Shown here one piece after another: positions 46,634-57,574 of a stretch of 64,000 nt of DNA; positions within the stretch are counted from its first letter, which is position 1; each line of letters starts with the position of its first letter. Source of the DNA: Lysobacteraceae bacterium NML93-0793. Lineage in GTDB: Bacteria > Pseudomonadota > Gammaproteobacteria > Xanthomonadales > Xanthomonadaceae. The notes under the pieces are model-generated. The model searched no databases and had not been told where the DNA came from. It saw only the letters and a list, made by a program, of their open reading frames with translations. Both the position numbers and the translations under genes were made by a program. The stretch is from contig NTJG01000003.1 of assembly GCA_002324875.1 (NCBI GenBank), forward strand, positions 1-64,000, read 5' to 3'.

Positions 46634-47515
46634 ATGCGGCAGCAGATTCGCGTTAGACGCCCTGCGCATGCGGGTGCCTGCCTGCTGTTGGCGCTCGCCA
46701 TGGCCGGCGTTGCCGTGGCGAGCGCAACCTCGGCGCAGACGCCGCACGCAAACGGCCTGCATCGCGCGACCGCACCCGCGTCGTCGGGCGTCACCCTGCA
46801 TCCGCGCGCGATGCCTGACGGCGTCGAACTGTACGCACACAACGCGCTTGCAGGCCCGGTGGAGGTCCTGCTCACGACGGCCGCTCCGGCGCCGGCGACC
46901 GATCCGCCGCTTCCGCTACGGGCCACGATTCCGGCCTATGGTCGCGTGCCGATCGCGCGCCTGGCGGATGGCGCCGCGGTCGCGGCCTTGCAGCTGCACG
47001 CCGTCCCGGGCACGCCCGACGCGCGCGCGCGCGATGTCGAATACGTCTATCCGCTGCGCGGGGCGCCGTTACGCATCACCCAGGGGTTCGGCGGCGACTT
47101 CAGCCATACCGACGACGAGAACCGCTACGCCGTCGATTTCGCCGCCGACGAGGGCACCCCCGTGCTCGCCGCGCGCGACGGCGTCGTGCTGCAGTTCGAG
47201 GCCGGCGCCTCCACCGCAGCAGCGCCCGACAACCGCTCGGCGCGCACCAACTTCGTCCGCGTGCTGCACGACGACGGCACGATGGCCCTGTATGCGCACC
47301 TGCAGCGCGGTGGCGTGATCGTCGCCGCGGGTGAGCGGGTGCGGCGCGGCCAGATCATCGCGTTCTCGGGCAATACCGGCGCGAGCAGCGGGCCTCACCT
47401 GCATTTCGCCGTCCACGCCAATCGCGGCCTGCGCCTGGAATCACTGCCGTTCCGGATGTTCGGCCCCGGGGGCATCTTGCACTTCACCCTGCTGGGCGGT
47501 CAGGAGCCGGATTGA
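46634..47515 (+). CDS. M23 family (LytM) peptidase, exported
   Basis: 293-aa exported endopeptidase-fold protein likely acting on peptidoglycan cross-links. A signal peptide covers about residues 1-35 (ending near SAQ). A small beta domain precedes the LytM domain (about 140-260). Zinc ligands are expected from D168 in YAVDFA and H257 in HLHF; H222 in YAHL and H255 assist catalysis. The position four residues before D168, normally histidine, is arginine here. H158 in the preceding SHT may supply the ligand, as in related sequences with an NRYAVDFA motif. The gene end overlaps the convergent glycosyltransferase by 32 bases. Confidence 0.87.
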   Translation: MRQQIRVRRPAHAGACLLLALAMAGVAVASATSAQTPHANGLHRATAPASSGVTLHPRAMPDGVELYAHNALAGPVEVLLTTAAPAPATDPPLPLRATIPAYGRVPIARLADGAAVAALQLHAVPGTPDARARDVEYVYPLRGAPLRITQGFGGDFSHTDDENRYAVDFAADEGTPVLAARDGVVLQFEAGASTAAAPDNRSARTNFVRVLHDDGTMALYAHLQRGGVIVAAGERVRRGQIIAFSGNTGASSGPHLHFAVHANRGLRLESLPFRMFGPGGILHFTLLGGQEPD

Positions 47516-48929
47516 GCGCAAGTACGCCGCGCTCGAACAGGCCGAGCCTGTCCACCGCGCGGCGCTCTCCCTCATCCAGGCGATCGGGGGCGCATCCCAT
47601 GATCGAGTCCATCAGCGCCAGCGCTTCCGGCTCGAGAATCTGATCGCCGTAATCGGAGCGCATACGTTGCGTCGAGCGATCGATGCCACGCACAAACGGC
47701 GCGTAGCCGATACGTAACATGTCGAACGCAATGGTCGGGGGGGGCGGCCCGAGCGTTCGTTCAATCGCGCCGAGCAGGCCGGACTCGAACGCGGCCAGCG
47801 ACCACGTCGCTCCAATCCGGACGCGACCACGCGCGCAGGCCTCGCGCATGGTCCCGTCAACTCGCAGATCGCGCACGATCGCGTCCGCGACGCACTTGAA
47901 AGCAGACGGATCGGCATTGCCCGCCGCGTCGGGCGCCATGGCATCCGTTTCGATCACCTCGACGCCGTGGCCTGGCGGCAATAGGAACCGATTGTTCCCC
48001 GCCCCGTTTGTGTAGACCGGACAGCCTGCGAAGACCGATTCAAGCACGTAAAAACCGAATGGCTCCGGGAACAGGTTGTAGGCCAGGCCGAAACGGCTGA
48101 GTCGGAACAACTCGAACACCGCCTGTTGACGAAGGAGGGGGACAGGAATGAACAGCGCATCGCAGGTCAGACCGGTCCCTGCCAGCATTCCGTCGATCGT
48201 GTTCCTGTGAGAGGGAGGCAGCGATTCTTCGGAGATGACGAGCATGACGCGCTGGCTGACGCTGCGAAGGGCGTCGTTCAACCAGAACAGTACCGCCACC
48301 GTCGCCATGAGGTCCTGCTTACCCGGCTGGATGGCGTGGCCGAGGATGACCCCGGCATCGGCCGCGCGTCGGACGGTATCCGGCAAATCAGAGCCCAAGG
48401 TGAAACCGGGGTCGCCGGCGGGATATGCAACGCACGGCACAGGAATCGCGATGTCGGTGATCCGGCTGAAACCTTCCGGATCCAGAACCGTCCGGCGCTT
48501 CCAGTCCGGCAAGCCGCAAAGCGCACGCAACGAACGCGCCAGATACGGCGAGTTGGCGACGTGCAGATCTACGGCGTCGTTTCCCAGCCAAGCACCGGGT
48601 CCATAGGCCAGGCCGTGGTACAGCACCAGATGACGCTCCGCCCATTGGCGCGCCGGTGTGCGCACTGCGACGCCGGCGCCATCGTGGATTGCAAGGACGG
48701 CGCGTCCGCTCTGCTGCTGACGCAGTCGCGCGTTTGCGAACGCGAGCGGCACCATCGACTCCTGCGCGCGCGGCACTTTCGTCGTTGCGGCAGCGAAGTT
48801 CCGAACATCCCAGCCCTGCGCGCTCAGAATGGGGCCGATCCGATCGTTGACATATCCGACGGACCCATTGAACGGCGGCCCCCCCGTCTTCGACAGTTGC
48901 AGCACCACCGAACGCGACGCATCCCCCAT
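47484..48929 (-). CDS. Putative GT-B glycosyltransferase
   Basis: 481-aa soluble protein whose second half resembles the GT4 family. The segment EPFGFYVLE forms an E-x7-E motif near 290, followed by SVFAGCPVYTNGAGNN, the usual nucleotide-sugar pocket. Closer family and substrate are not recognised. The start is an ATG at 48929; a GTG at 48938 is also possible. Base composition is distinctly lower in GC than neighbouring genes. It stands alone, with no polysaccharide genes adjacent, and overlaps the M23 peptidase gene tail to tail by 32 bases. Lateral acquisition is a reasonable inference. Confidence 0.7.
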   Translation of the reverse strand: MGDASRSVVLQLSKTGGPPFNGSVGYVNDRIGPILSAQGWDVRNFAAATTKVPRAQESMVPLAFANARLRQQQSGRAVLAIHDGAGVAVRTPARQWAERHLVLYHGLAYGPGAWLGNDAVDLHVANSPYLARSLRALCGLPDWKRRTVLDPEGFSRITDIAIPVPCVAYPAGDPGFTLGSDLPDTVRRAADAGVILGHAIQPGKQDLMATVAVLFWLNDALRSVSQRVMLVISEESLPPSHRNTIDGMLAGTGLTCDALFIPVPLLRQQAVFELFRLSRFGLAYNLFPEPFGFYVLESVFAGCPVYTNGAGNNRFLLPPGHGVEVIETDAMAPDAAGNADPSAFKCVADAIVRDLRVDGTMREACARGRVRIGATWSLAAFESGLLGAIERTLGPPPPTIAFDMLRIGYAPFVRGIDRSTQRMRSDYGDQILEPEALALMDSIMGCAPDRLDEGERRAVDRLGLFERGVLALNPAPDRPAG

Positions 48930-48991
48930 TGTTCGCACCCGGCTTCCACTCGCTCCTGACGTGCTGCCATCATAACGGCGGAGCCTCCGCG

Positions 48992-48997
48992 TATAAT
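48992..48997 (+). promoter_or_regulatory. TATAAT -10 box upstream of prfC
   Basis: A perfect -10 hexamer 49 bases before the prfC start, in the gap between divergent genes. No good -35 is seen. Confidence 0.5.
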
Positions 48998-49046
48998 TCC
49001 GGCTTCATCGAATCCGAGACCGCTCGCCGCGCGCGCGGCCGCCCGC

Positions 49047-50651
<1,605 letters not shown>

Positions 50652-50674
50652 AGCGTCGCGTCACCGGGGTGTGG

Positions 50675-50680
50675 TGTAAT
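50675..50680 (+). promoter_or_regulatory. -10-like TGTAAT before the TrhA gene
   Basis: TGTAAT with an upstream TG lies 9 bases before an in-frame GTG (50690) and 27 before the ATG at 50708. Confidence 0.35.
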
Positions 50681-50707
50681 CGATTTCCCGTGTCCACGCT
50701 CCCTTCG

Positions 50708-51370
50708 ATGACGTCCGAGACCACCCACGCCGTGTCGCTGAGACAGCGCCGCGAGGAACTCGCCAGCGCGCTCACCCACGGCCTCGGTGCCACGGCAGCA
50801 CTGGCCGCAGGCGCGGTGCTGATCACGCTGGCCGCCCTGTTCGGCAACGCCTGGCAGCTGGGCGCGTCGATCGTCTTCGGGATTACCCTGCTGTTGCTCT
50901 ATCTGGCCTCCACGCTGTACCACGCGGTCAGTCATCCGGTGACCAAGGGCCGGCTCAAGGTCTTCGACCACTGCGCGATCTACCTGCTGATCGCCGGAAC
51001 CTATACCCCGTTCACGCTGATCGGCCTGCGCGGCACGCTGGGCTGGTGGCTGTTCGGCATCATCTGGACGCTGGCGCTGGCCGGCGTGGTGTTCAAGCTG
51101 TTCTACACCGGACGCTTTCGCGGTCTCTCGACCGCGATCTACGTCGCGATGGGCTGGCTGGTGGTCATCGCGATCGGTCCGGTGGCCGCGGCGCTGGATG
51201 CGTGGACGCTCGGCTGGATCATCGCCGGCGGCGTGTTCTACACGCTCGGCACGTTCTTCTACATGCGCGATTCGATTCCCTACGCGCATGCGATCTGGCA
51301 TCTGTTCTGCATCGCCGGCAGCGTCTGTCATTACGTGGCCGTGCTGGCCCAGGTGGTCCCGGCCCGCTGA
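50708..51370 (+). CDS. trhA: TrhA/hemolysin III family membrane protein
   Basis: Seven-transmembrane protein of the PAQR/hemolysin III family, 220 aa, which in bacteria is linked to membrane lipid homeostasis rather than hemolysis. Transmembrane segments run from about 30 to the C-terminus. The metal-type motifs are a serine/histidine pair in STLYHAVSH, the aspartate in FDHCAIYLLIAGTYTPF, and the final HAIWHLFCIAGSVCHY. An in-frame GTG at 50690 could be the start and would place the start nine bases after the TGTAAT box. Confidence 0.9.
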   Translation: MTSETTHAVSLRQRREELASALTHGLGATAALAAGAVLITLAALFGNAWQLGASIVFGITLLLLYLASTLYHAVSHPVTKGRLKVFDHCAIYLLIAGTYTPFTLIGLRGTLGWWLFGIIWTLALAGVVFKLFYTGRFRGLSTAIYVAMGWLVVIAIGPVAAALDAWTLGWIIAGGVFYTLGTFFYMRDSIPYAHAIWHLFCIAGSVCHYVAVLAQVVPAR

Positions 51371-51418
51371 GTCGCCGCGTCTCGACGGCGGCCGCGCGCC
51401 ATCTTCCGGAGGATTCCG

Positions 51419-51823
51419 ATGTCCGCAGTGACCTGCACCCGCGCATTGCCCCTGCTCGCCATGCTGTCGCTGACGGCCTGCGGCGGCGCCAGTCCGCCGC
51501 CGCCCGAGCCGGCCGCGCCCAGTCCGCCATCGGCGCCGGCGGCGCCCGTCGCCGATACCGAGACCGTCATCGCGCACTACGAGTGCCCCACCGCAGGCGA
51601 GATCGACATCATCCGCGACGGCCGCTTCGCGCGCCTGCGCATGATCGATGGCCGCACGGTGCATCTGGGCGCGATCCAGGGCAGCCGGCCGCCGGTGTGG
51701 TCCGAGGTGGGGCTGCGCTTCGTGGCCGACGGCGACTTCATCGAGTTGTCGCAGGACTCCGGGCGCACGATCGCGTGCACGGCATCGGCGGATGTCGCGG
51801 CGCCCGACACAGCCCCGGACTGA
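51419..51823 (+). CDS. MliC-like lipoprotein
   Basis: 134-aa lipoprotein. The lipobox LTAC puts the acylated cysteine at 21, followed by a Pro-rich linker to about 45. The remaining domain has the MliC pattern: a Tyr-x-Cys (YECP) early, a beta barrel, and a final cysteine in TIACTA to close a disulfide. MliC proteins inhibit C-type lysozymes from the periplasmic face. A GGAGG ribosome site lies seven bases upstream of the ATG. The tail after about 125 is Ala/Pro/Asp-rich. Confidence 0.75.
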   Translation: MSAVTCTRALPLLAMLSLTACGGASPPPPEPAAPSPPSAPAAPVADTETVIAHYECPTAGEIDIIRDGRFARLRMIDGRTVHLGAIQGSRPPVWSEVGLRFVADGDFIELSQDSGRTIACTASADVAAPDTAPD

Positions 51824-51885
51824 TCCATCGCATTCACCCGTGCTTGATCACGGCGCGCCGATGGTGACCGGCACAGGAGCGCCCG

Positions 51886-53862
51886 ATGCACGAAACCCCG
51901 CCATCACCCGCGGCACGCCCGATGCCCCTCCTCGCGCGGGGGCGCGCGATGGTCTCAGGCCATCCGCTGCGGATCGCACTGGCGCTGCTGGCGCTCACCC
52001 TGATCGTGCTCGTGCTGCTGTGGGACTGGAACTGGTTCAAGCGTCCGCTCGAACGCATGGTCGAAGCCCGCACCGGGCGCAGCTTCATCATCGGCGGCGA
52101 TCTCGACGTCGACCTGGGCCGCGTGACCACCGTGCGCGCGGACATCCTGCGCTTCGGCAATGCCGACTGGGCGGACGAACCGGTCATGGCCGCCGCCGAC
52201 CGGCTGGAGCTTCAGGTCGAAGTGCTGCCCCTGCTCCTCCGCCGCCAGGCGCGTCTGCCGGAAATCCGGCTCACGCGGCCGGTGTTGTTGCTGGAGACCA
52301 ACCCGGCCGGCGGCGCGGGCAACTGGGACATCGACTTGGGCGATGGCGACGGTGAACCCGCGCAGATCCGCCGGCTGTGGGTCGATGACGGCCGCATGCG
52401 TTACCTCGATACGCCCGGCGACACGATGATCGACGTGCGTCTCGCCAGCCGCGAATCGCGCGACGCGGATGCGGCGCCACCGGTGATGATCGAAGGCGGC
52501 GGTCGCTGGACCGGCAACCGGTTCACCCTGCAGGGCGTGGCCGAATCGCCCCTGGAGCTGCAGGATGCCGAGAAGCCTTATCGCCTCGACCTGCGCGCCC
52601 GGGCCGGCGCGACACGTGCCCACGTTCGCGGCCGCCTGGTCGCACCGTTCCAGCTCCGCGATTTCGATCTGCAGTTCGCGCTGTCGGGCCGGAACCTCGA
52701 GGATCTCTATCCGCTGGTGGGCGTCGCCCTTCCAGATACCCCGCCCTACGCGCTCGACGGCCGACTCACGCGCGATGGCCAGACCTGGCATTACGACGAT
52801 TTCACCGGCCAGGTCGGCCAGAGTGATCTGTCCGGATCGGCCGCGGTCACCGTGGGCGGCGAGCGTCCGCGCCTCGAGGCGAATCTCGTCTCGAAGCGAT
52901 TGGATTTCGACGACCTTGCCGGTTTCATCGGCGGCGCGCCGGATGCCGACGGCGATGCCCTCGACCCCGAACTCGTCGCGCGCGAACGCGCGCTCGCAGC
53001 GAAGGGCCGCATCATCCCCGACACGCCCTACGAGCTGGACAAGCTGCGCGCGATGGATGCCGACGTCCGTCTGCGCGCACAACGCATCAACGCGCCCAGA
53101 TTGCCGATCGACGACATGGACGCGCACCTGGTCCTCGAGGACGGCGTCCTGCGTCTCGATCCGCTCGATTTCGGTGTCGCCGGCGGCGACATCCGCTCGA
53201 CGATCCGGATGGACGCCCGCGAGGCCACGATCCGGACACGCCTGCAGGCGAGCGTGCGACGCATCGATCTGGGCGGCCTGTTTCCCGACAGCACATTGGC
53301 CAGCCAGGCGGTCGGCAAGATCGGCGGCGAGTTCACGCTGAACGCGACCGGCAACTCAGTCGCCGCGATGCTCGGCGGCGCCGACGGCGACGTCGCCGTC
53401 GGCATGGGCGCCGGCCGGGTCAGCAATCTGCTGGTCGAGGTGGCCGGTCTCGACGTCTACGAGGCGCTGAAGTACCTGATCGGCCGGGACAAGCAGATTC
53501 CCATCCGCTGCGCATTCGCCGAGTTCGAGGTCAAGGACGGGGAGATGACCGCGCGTTCGATGGCGCTCGACACGACCGACACCATCATCCTGGGCGAAGG
53601 CACGATCGACCTCGGTGACGAAGAGCTCGACCTGCTCCTGCGTCCCCGCCCCAAGGACCGCAGCATCCTCGCGCTGCGGACGCCGCTGACGATCGGCGGC
53701 ACGTTCGCCTCGCCCAGTTTCCGCCCCGACATGGCGCGCCTGGGCCTGCGTGGAGCGATCGCGATCGCGCTCGGCTCCATTGCGCCCCCGGCCGCCCTGC
53801 TGGCGACGCTGGAGCTGGGCGGCGGCGAGGACAGCAACTGCGGCGGCCAGTACGCGAAGTGA
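51886..53862 (+). CDS. AsmA family protein
   Basis: 658-aa inner-membrane-anchored AsmA-like protein, a bridge-type family linked to phospholipid transport and outer-membrane assembly. A single transmembrane segment is at about 28-48. The periplasmic part is nearly all beta strand, starting with the AsmA signature FKRPLERMVEARTGRSF and ending with a conserved block LDTTDTIILGEGTIDLGDEELDLLLRPRPKD. AGGAG precedes the ATG. The gene ends five bases before the convergent glycosyltransferase gene. Confidence 0.92.
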   Translation: MHETPPSPAARPMPLLARGRAMVSGHPLRIALALLALTLIVLVLLWDWNWFKRPLERMVEARTGRSFIIGGDLDVDLGRVTTVRADILRFGNADWADEPVMAAADRLELQVEVLPLLLRRQARLPEIRLTRPVLLLETNPAGGAGNWDIDLGDGDGEPAQIRRLWVDDGRMRYLDTPGDTMIDVRLASRESRDADAAPPVMIEGGGRWTGNRFTLQGVAESPLELQDAEKPYRLDLRARAGATRAHVRGRLVAPFQLRDFDLQFALSGRNLEDLYPLVGVALPDTPPYALDGRLTRDGQTWHYDDFTGQVGQSDLSGSAAVTVGGERPRLEANLVSKRLDFDDLAGFIGGAPDADGDALDPELVARERALAAKGRIIPDTPYELDKLRAMDADVRLRAQRINAPRLPIDDMDAHLVLEDGVLRLDPLDFGVAGGDIRSTIRMDAREATIRTRLQASVRRIDLGGLFPDSTLASQAVGKIGGEFTLNATGNSVAAMLGGADGDVAVGMGAGRVSNLLVEVAGLDVYEALKYLIGRDKQIPIRCAFAEFEVKDGEMTARSMALDTTDTIILGEGTIDLGDEELDLLLRPRPKDRSILALRTPLTIGGTFASPSFRPDMARLGLRGAIAIALGSIAPPAALLATLELGGGEDSNCGGQYAK

Positions 53863-53867
53863 CCGGG

Positions 53868-54887
53868 CTAGGAACCCACCGACGGCGCGAGCCGGTCACT
53901 CGCGGCCTGCGGCACGGGGTGCGGCACTTCGCCCGAAGCGCGCCAGTCACGCACCAGGTAGAGCGGACGCTGTTTCGATTCCTCGTACAGACGCCCGAGG
54001 TATTCGCCGATCACACCCAGCGCGACCAGCTGCACGCTGCCCAGAAACAGGATCACCGCCATCATCGTCGGCCAGCCTGCGACCGGATCGCCGTACAGCA
54101 TCGCCTTGCCGATCACCCACAGCGCGAACACGAACGCCATGCTCGCCGTCATCAGGCCGACGTAGGTCGCCAGCCGGAGCGGCGCCGTCGAGAAGCTGGT
54201 CACGCCATCGATCGCGAAGTTCCACAATCGCCAGAACCCGAACTTGCTTCGACCTGCGATCCGCGCGTGTCGCTCGTACGGAATCGCAATGCGGTTGAAT
54301 CCGATCCAGCCGAACAGCCCCTTCATGAAACGGTGCCGCTCGCGGATCTGGCGCAAGGCATCGAGCGCGCGTGGCGACAGCAGGCGGTAATCCCCGGTAT
54401 CGGCGGGCACGGGTGTCTTGGCCAGGCGTTGGATCACCCGGTAGAACACGTGCGCGGTCGCCTTCTTGGCCCAGCTCTCGCCGGCCCGGCTGATGCGCGT
54501 GCCATGCACGTCGTCGTAGCCGTCACGCCAGTGCGCCACGAACCGGGGGATCAGCTCGGGCGGATCCTGGCCATCGGCATCCAGGATCATCGCCGCACCC
54601 TCGGTCACCTGGTCCAGGCCTGCGGTCAGGGCGATTTCCTTGCCGAAGTTCCGGGACAGACGCAGCAGCGCAACGCGCGCATCGCCGTCGGCGATCGACC
54701 TGAGAACCTCCCACGTGCCATCCCCGCTGCCGTCGTCGACATAGAGCACATGGGCCTCGACGCCGTCGGCCGAAAGCTGATCCATCACCGCGGCCAGCCG
54801 CGGCTGCAGCGCCGGCAGCGCACGCGCTTCGTCGAATGCCGCAATGACGATCGTCAGGCGCTCCCGCTCCGTCGCGGCGGGGCTCAC
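53868..54887 (-). CDS. GT2 glycosyltransferase (GtrB/ArnC/dolichyl-phosphate-mannose synthase type)
   Basis: Transfers a sugar from a nucleotide donor to a polyprenyl phosphate at the inner membrane. 339 aa from a GTG at 54887 whose GTGA overlaps the mtgA stop; the longer frame to 55220 runs through mtgA. The GT-A core has [10 protein letters not shown] near 12, VDDGSGDGT near 47, the metal motif DADGQDPP near 100, and the acceptor-side [13 protein letters not shown] near 178. Two C-terminal transmembrane segments are near 235-260 and 269-292, as in ArnC and GtrB. The sugar is unknown; no flippase gene is adjacent. Confidence 0.9.
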   Translation of the reverse strand: MSPAATERERLTIVIAAFDEARALPALQPRLAAVMDQLSADGVEAHVLYVDDGSGDGTWEVLRSIADGDARVALLRLSRNFGKEIALTAGLDQVTEGAAMILDADGQDPPELIPRFVAHWRDGYDDVHGTRISRAGESWAKKATAHVFYRVIQRLAKTPVPADTGDYRLLSPRALDALRQIRERHRFMKGLFGWIGFNRIAIPYERHARIAGRSKFGFWRLWNFAIDGVTSFSTAPLRLATYVGLMTASMAFVFALWVIGKAMLYGDPVAGWPTMMAVILFLGSVQLVALGVIGEYLGRLYEESKQRPLYLVRDWRASGEVPHPVPQAASDRLAPSVGS

Positions 54888-55642
54888 TTCAAGGCCTCGA
54901 GATAGGCGTCGCCGCCGATCTGCCGGGCATTGCGCTGGATCCACTGCGCGCGACGCTGCACGTAGGGTCCGGGGCGCGACGCGCTGTAACGGCGTGGACT
55001 CGGCAGCACGGCCGCCAGCCGTGCACTCTCCGACGGCGTGAGCTGGGCCGCATCCTTGCCGAAATGGCGCTGCGCCGCCGCCTGGGCGCCGTAGATGCCG
55101 TCGCCGAATTCGGCGACGTTGACGTAGACCTCGAGAATCCGTGATTTCGGCCACAGCAGTTCGATCAGCACGGTGTACCAGACCTCCAGTCCCTTGCGCA
55201 CCCAGCTGCGTCCGCCCCATAGAAACAGGTTCTTCGCGGTCTGCTGGCTGATGGTGCTGGCGCCGCGTGTGGAACCGCCCCGGGCGTTGTGCGCACGCGC
55301 CTGCTCGATCGCGTCCAGATCGAACCCCCGGTGGCGCGCGAAGTTCTGGTCTTCGGCTGCGATCACCGATACCGCCAGCGACGGCGCGATGCGGTCGAGA
55401 TCACGCCACTGGTAGTACAGGGTGAAGTCGTCCTCGCCGCCTGCCCAGGCCTGGACCTGGCGGATCGCCATGAACGCCGAACCGGGCGGATCGATCACAC
55501 GCAGGGCCAGTACCTGCAATACGGTGAGTCCGACCACGAACACCGGCAGCCACAACAGCCGCCGCAGCCAGCGCCGGCCGCGCCGCGTCGGCGCTTGCAC
55601 GCGCGCGTTCGCGCCCCCATCGTGATCGTCTCGCTGCGTCAT
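54884..55642 (-). CDS. mtgA: Monofunctional peptidoglycan transglycosylase
   Basis: Polymerises lipid II into glycan strands; GT51 fold, 252 aa from the ATG at 55642. A membrane anchor lies at about 31-52. The catalytic glutamate is in [18 protein letters not shown], and the [14 protein letters not shown] segment follows. Another conserved motif is [20 protein letters not shown]. The start is seven bases after a TAGAGT box on the minus strand, suggesting a leaderless message. The GT2 gene follows with a four-base overlap, so a cell-envelope role for that enzyme is likely. Confidence 0.94.
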   Translation of the reverse strand: MTQRDDHDGGANARVQAPTRRGRRWLRRLLWLPVFVVGLTVLQVLALRVIDPPGSAFMAIRQVQAWAGGEDDFTLYYQWRDLDRIAPSLAVSVIAAEDQNFARHRGFDLDAIEQARAHNARGGSTRGASTISQQTAKNLFLWGGRSWVRKGLEVWYTVLIELLWPKSRILEVYVNVAEFGDGIYGAQAAAQRHFGKDAAQLTPSESARLAAVLPSPRRYSASRPGPYVQRRAQWIQRNARQIGGDAYLEALK

Positions 55643-55649
55643 GGCGGCC

Positions 55650-55655
55650 ACTCTA
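55650..55655 (-). promoter_or_regulatory. -10-like TAGAGT seven bases before mtgA
   Basis: Read on the minus strand, TAGAGT ends seven bases before the mtgA ATG at 55642 with no ribosome site between. Confidence 0.35.
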
Positions 55656-55704
55656 TCGGGCGGCCCCGGTGCCGCCAATCATTTCCCGTTCCTGACGCAC
55701 AGAC

Positions 55705-56610
55705 ATGACCGAACCCTTCGCACCCGACACCGATCGCCTCACCCGTTTCCTGCTGCCGCACGCCGGTGTGCGTGGCGTGCGCGTGCATCTCACCGAGGCC
55801 TGGCAGCAGGTGCGCGCCAATGGCCCGTATCCGCCGGCGATCGAAGAGATGCTGGGCGAAGCCTGTGCCGCCGCGGCGTTGTTCACGGGCCACGCCAAGG
55901 TCGAAGGCCGCTTGTCGGTGCAACTGCGCGCGTCCGGCGCGTTGCGCACATTGTTCGCCGAGTGCACGGCGGCAGGAACGATCCGCGGCATTGCCCGCTT
56001 CGATGCCGACCTCGCCGCGTCGATGACCCGCGACCTGCGTGACCTCGGCGAAGGCGCCCTGCTGGCGCTCACGATCGAGAATCCGTCCAGAGGCCGTGAG
56101 CCCATGCGCTACCAGGGGCTCGTGAGTCTGGACTCCGAAGCGCTGTCGGGCGCATTCGAGGCGTACTTCCGCCAGTCCGAGCAGTTGCCGACGCGCGTCC
56201 TGCTCGCGGTCGACGGCGGGCACGCTGCGGGGCTGATGGTCCAGCGTCTTCCTGGCGACGAGGGCGACGCCGATGGCTGGAACCGGATCAGCACGCTGTT
56301 TGACACGCTCTCCACGAGCGAACTGCTCCGATGGCCCGGCGAGACGCTGCTGACCCGCCTGTTTTCCGAAGACGAGCCGCAAGATTTGGGTGGCCGGCCT
56401 CTGGAATTCGGGTGTTCCTGCTCACCCGAGCGGGTCGAGGCGATGATCGCGTCACTGGGGCCTGAGGAGGCTCGCGCGTCGGTGATCGATGGGGAAGTGC
56501 ACGTGGTGTGCGAGTTCTGTGGTCGGGATTACCGCTTCAGCCCGGACGATGTCGAACGCGTGCTGCGCGAATCCGACGAGGCCGTGGAAGCACCGGCACG
56601 TACGCAGTGA
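55705..56610 (+). CDS. hslO: Redox-regulated chaperone Hsp33
   Basis: Holdase chaperone activated by oxidative unfolding in the cytoplasm. 301 aa. The zinc-redox switch is the C-x-C pair C237/C239 and the C-x-x-C pair C269/C272 near the C-terminus. The N-terminal core contains GEACAAAALFTGHAK near 51, as expected. It lies 62 bases from divergent mtgA. No ribosome site is obvious. Confidence 0.94.
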   Translation: MTEPFAPDTDRLTRFLLPHAGVRGVRVHLTEAWQQVRANGPYPPAIEEMLGEACAAAALFTGHAKVEGRLSVQLRASGALRTLFAECTAAGTIRGIARFDADLAASMTRDLRDLGEGALLALTIENPSRGREPMRYQGLVSLDSEALSGAFEAYFRQSEQLPTRVLLAVDGGHAAGLMVQRLPGDEGDADGWNRISTLFDTLSTSELLRWPGETLLTRLFSEDEPQDLGGRPLEFGCSCSPERVEAMIASLGPEEARASVIDGEVHVVCEFCGRDYRFSPDDVERVLRESDEAVEAPARTQ

Positions 56611-56639
56611 CCCGCGGCATCCCGCCGGCGCCTTGGCGG

Positions 56640-56649
56640 ATTGTTAAAT
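56640..56649. promoter_or_regulatory. AT-rich ATTGTTAAAT motif
   Basis: The ten-base ATTGTTAAAT is repeated upstream of the TonB-dependent receptor gene (57946-57955). Both copies lie in strikingly AT-rich patches within GC-rich DNA, about 70 to 200 bases before an exported or outer-membrane protein gene. Confidence 0.5.
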
Positions 56650-56719
56650 AAACATAAATGTCTTAAAGTTCCGATCGAAATTGGGGAACTTCCCGTTACA
56701 GGATCCGGTCACATCGGCC

Positions 56720-57574
56720 ATGCGACATACCGTTCCGCGCCTACTGCTCGCCTGTTCGCTCGCGCTTGCCGCAGCGACGGGCGCGCATGCGCAGGACCGC
56801 CGCGCGCAGACCGTGCTTCCCGTCCTGGACACGTCGGGCAAGGTCGAGGCGTTTCTGGTCCTCGAGCCGGCGACTGCCAACCAGACTGCCGGGCGCTGGC
56901 GCTTCGGTGACAACCAGTTCGATGCCGCATTCGGGCTCGAAGCGGGGCGCTCGCTCGCCCTGTTGTGCAGCCCCGGCAGCAGCTTCAACGGTGCGGTCGC
57001 GAGCCTGGCCCGCAATTGCCAGCTGGCCTCTCTCGACGGTACTGCGGGCGGAAGCCGACGCGCGAGCGGCACGGCGTCCTTCAGCCGCCCCGGCGGCAGC
57101 GTCGGCCTGAGCATCGGCGAAGGTCGCGACACCCTGCCCGCCTGGATCGCGCCGTCGCGTACGTCCGCCACGGGAAGTCAGGTCGACGTCAATGATCTGA
57201 CGGTCTTCGCACAGAAGAACATCGGCGACGATGCCTATGTGTCTCTCGCCGGCACGCTGGCCAAGGCAACGCTCATTCCATCGGCGGCCGCACCAGCTGA
57301 TCTCAGCAGCCAGTGGAGCAGCCGAAGCCTGAGCGTCGGCGGCGGCATCGGCCGTTTCAGTGCCAACATCGTCGGCCAGGTGGTCGACACGCCCGGCCTG
57401 CCGAAATGGGAAGGCCTGGGACTCGGCGTCAGCTGGCGTACGCCCTGGAGCGGCCAGCTCACCGTCGGCGCCGACAACGTCGTGACCCGCGGACGCAACC
57501 CGTTCTCGAAGATGGCCGAGGCCGCCGAGGACGAAGGCGCTGTGCCGTATATCCGGTACCAGCAGGATCTCTGA
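56720..57574 (+). CDS. Exported outer-membrane-like protein, uncharacterised
   Basis: 284 aa from the ATG at 56720; the frame opens at 56681. The signal peptide ends near HAQD. The mature protein alternates short beta strands, with repeated Gly-Gly-Ser and aromatic residues, and ends near a series of strands (SLSVGGGIGRF, GLGLGVSWRTPW, QLTVGADNVV). This is consistent with a small outer-membrane barrel, although the C-terminal residue is not aromatic. No family recognised. It lies downstream of hslO on the same strand but behind its own AT-rich motif. Confidence 0.65.
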   Translation: MRHTVPRLLLACSLALAAATGAHAQDRRAQTVLPVLDTSGKVEAFLVLEPATANQTAGRWRFGDNQFDAAFGLEAGRSLALLCSPGSSFNGAVASLARNCQLASLDGTAGGSRRASGTASFSRPGGSVGLSIGEGRDTLPAWIAPSRTSATGSQVDVNDLTVFAQKNIGDDAYVSLAGTLAKATLIPSAAAPADLSSQWSSRSLSVGGGIGRFSANIVGQVVDTPGLPKWEGLGLGVSWRTPWSGQLTVGADNVVTRGRNPFSKMAEAAEDEGAVPYIRYQQDL

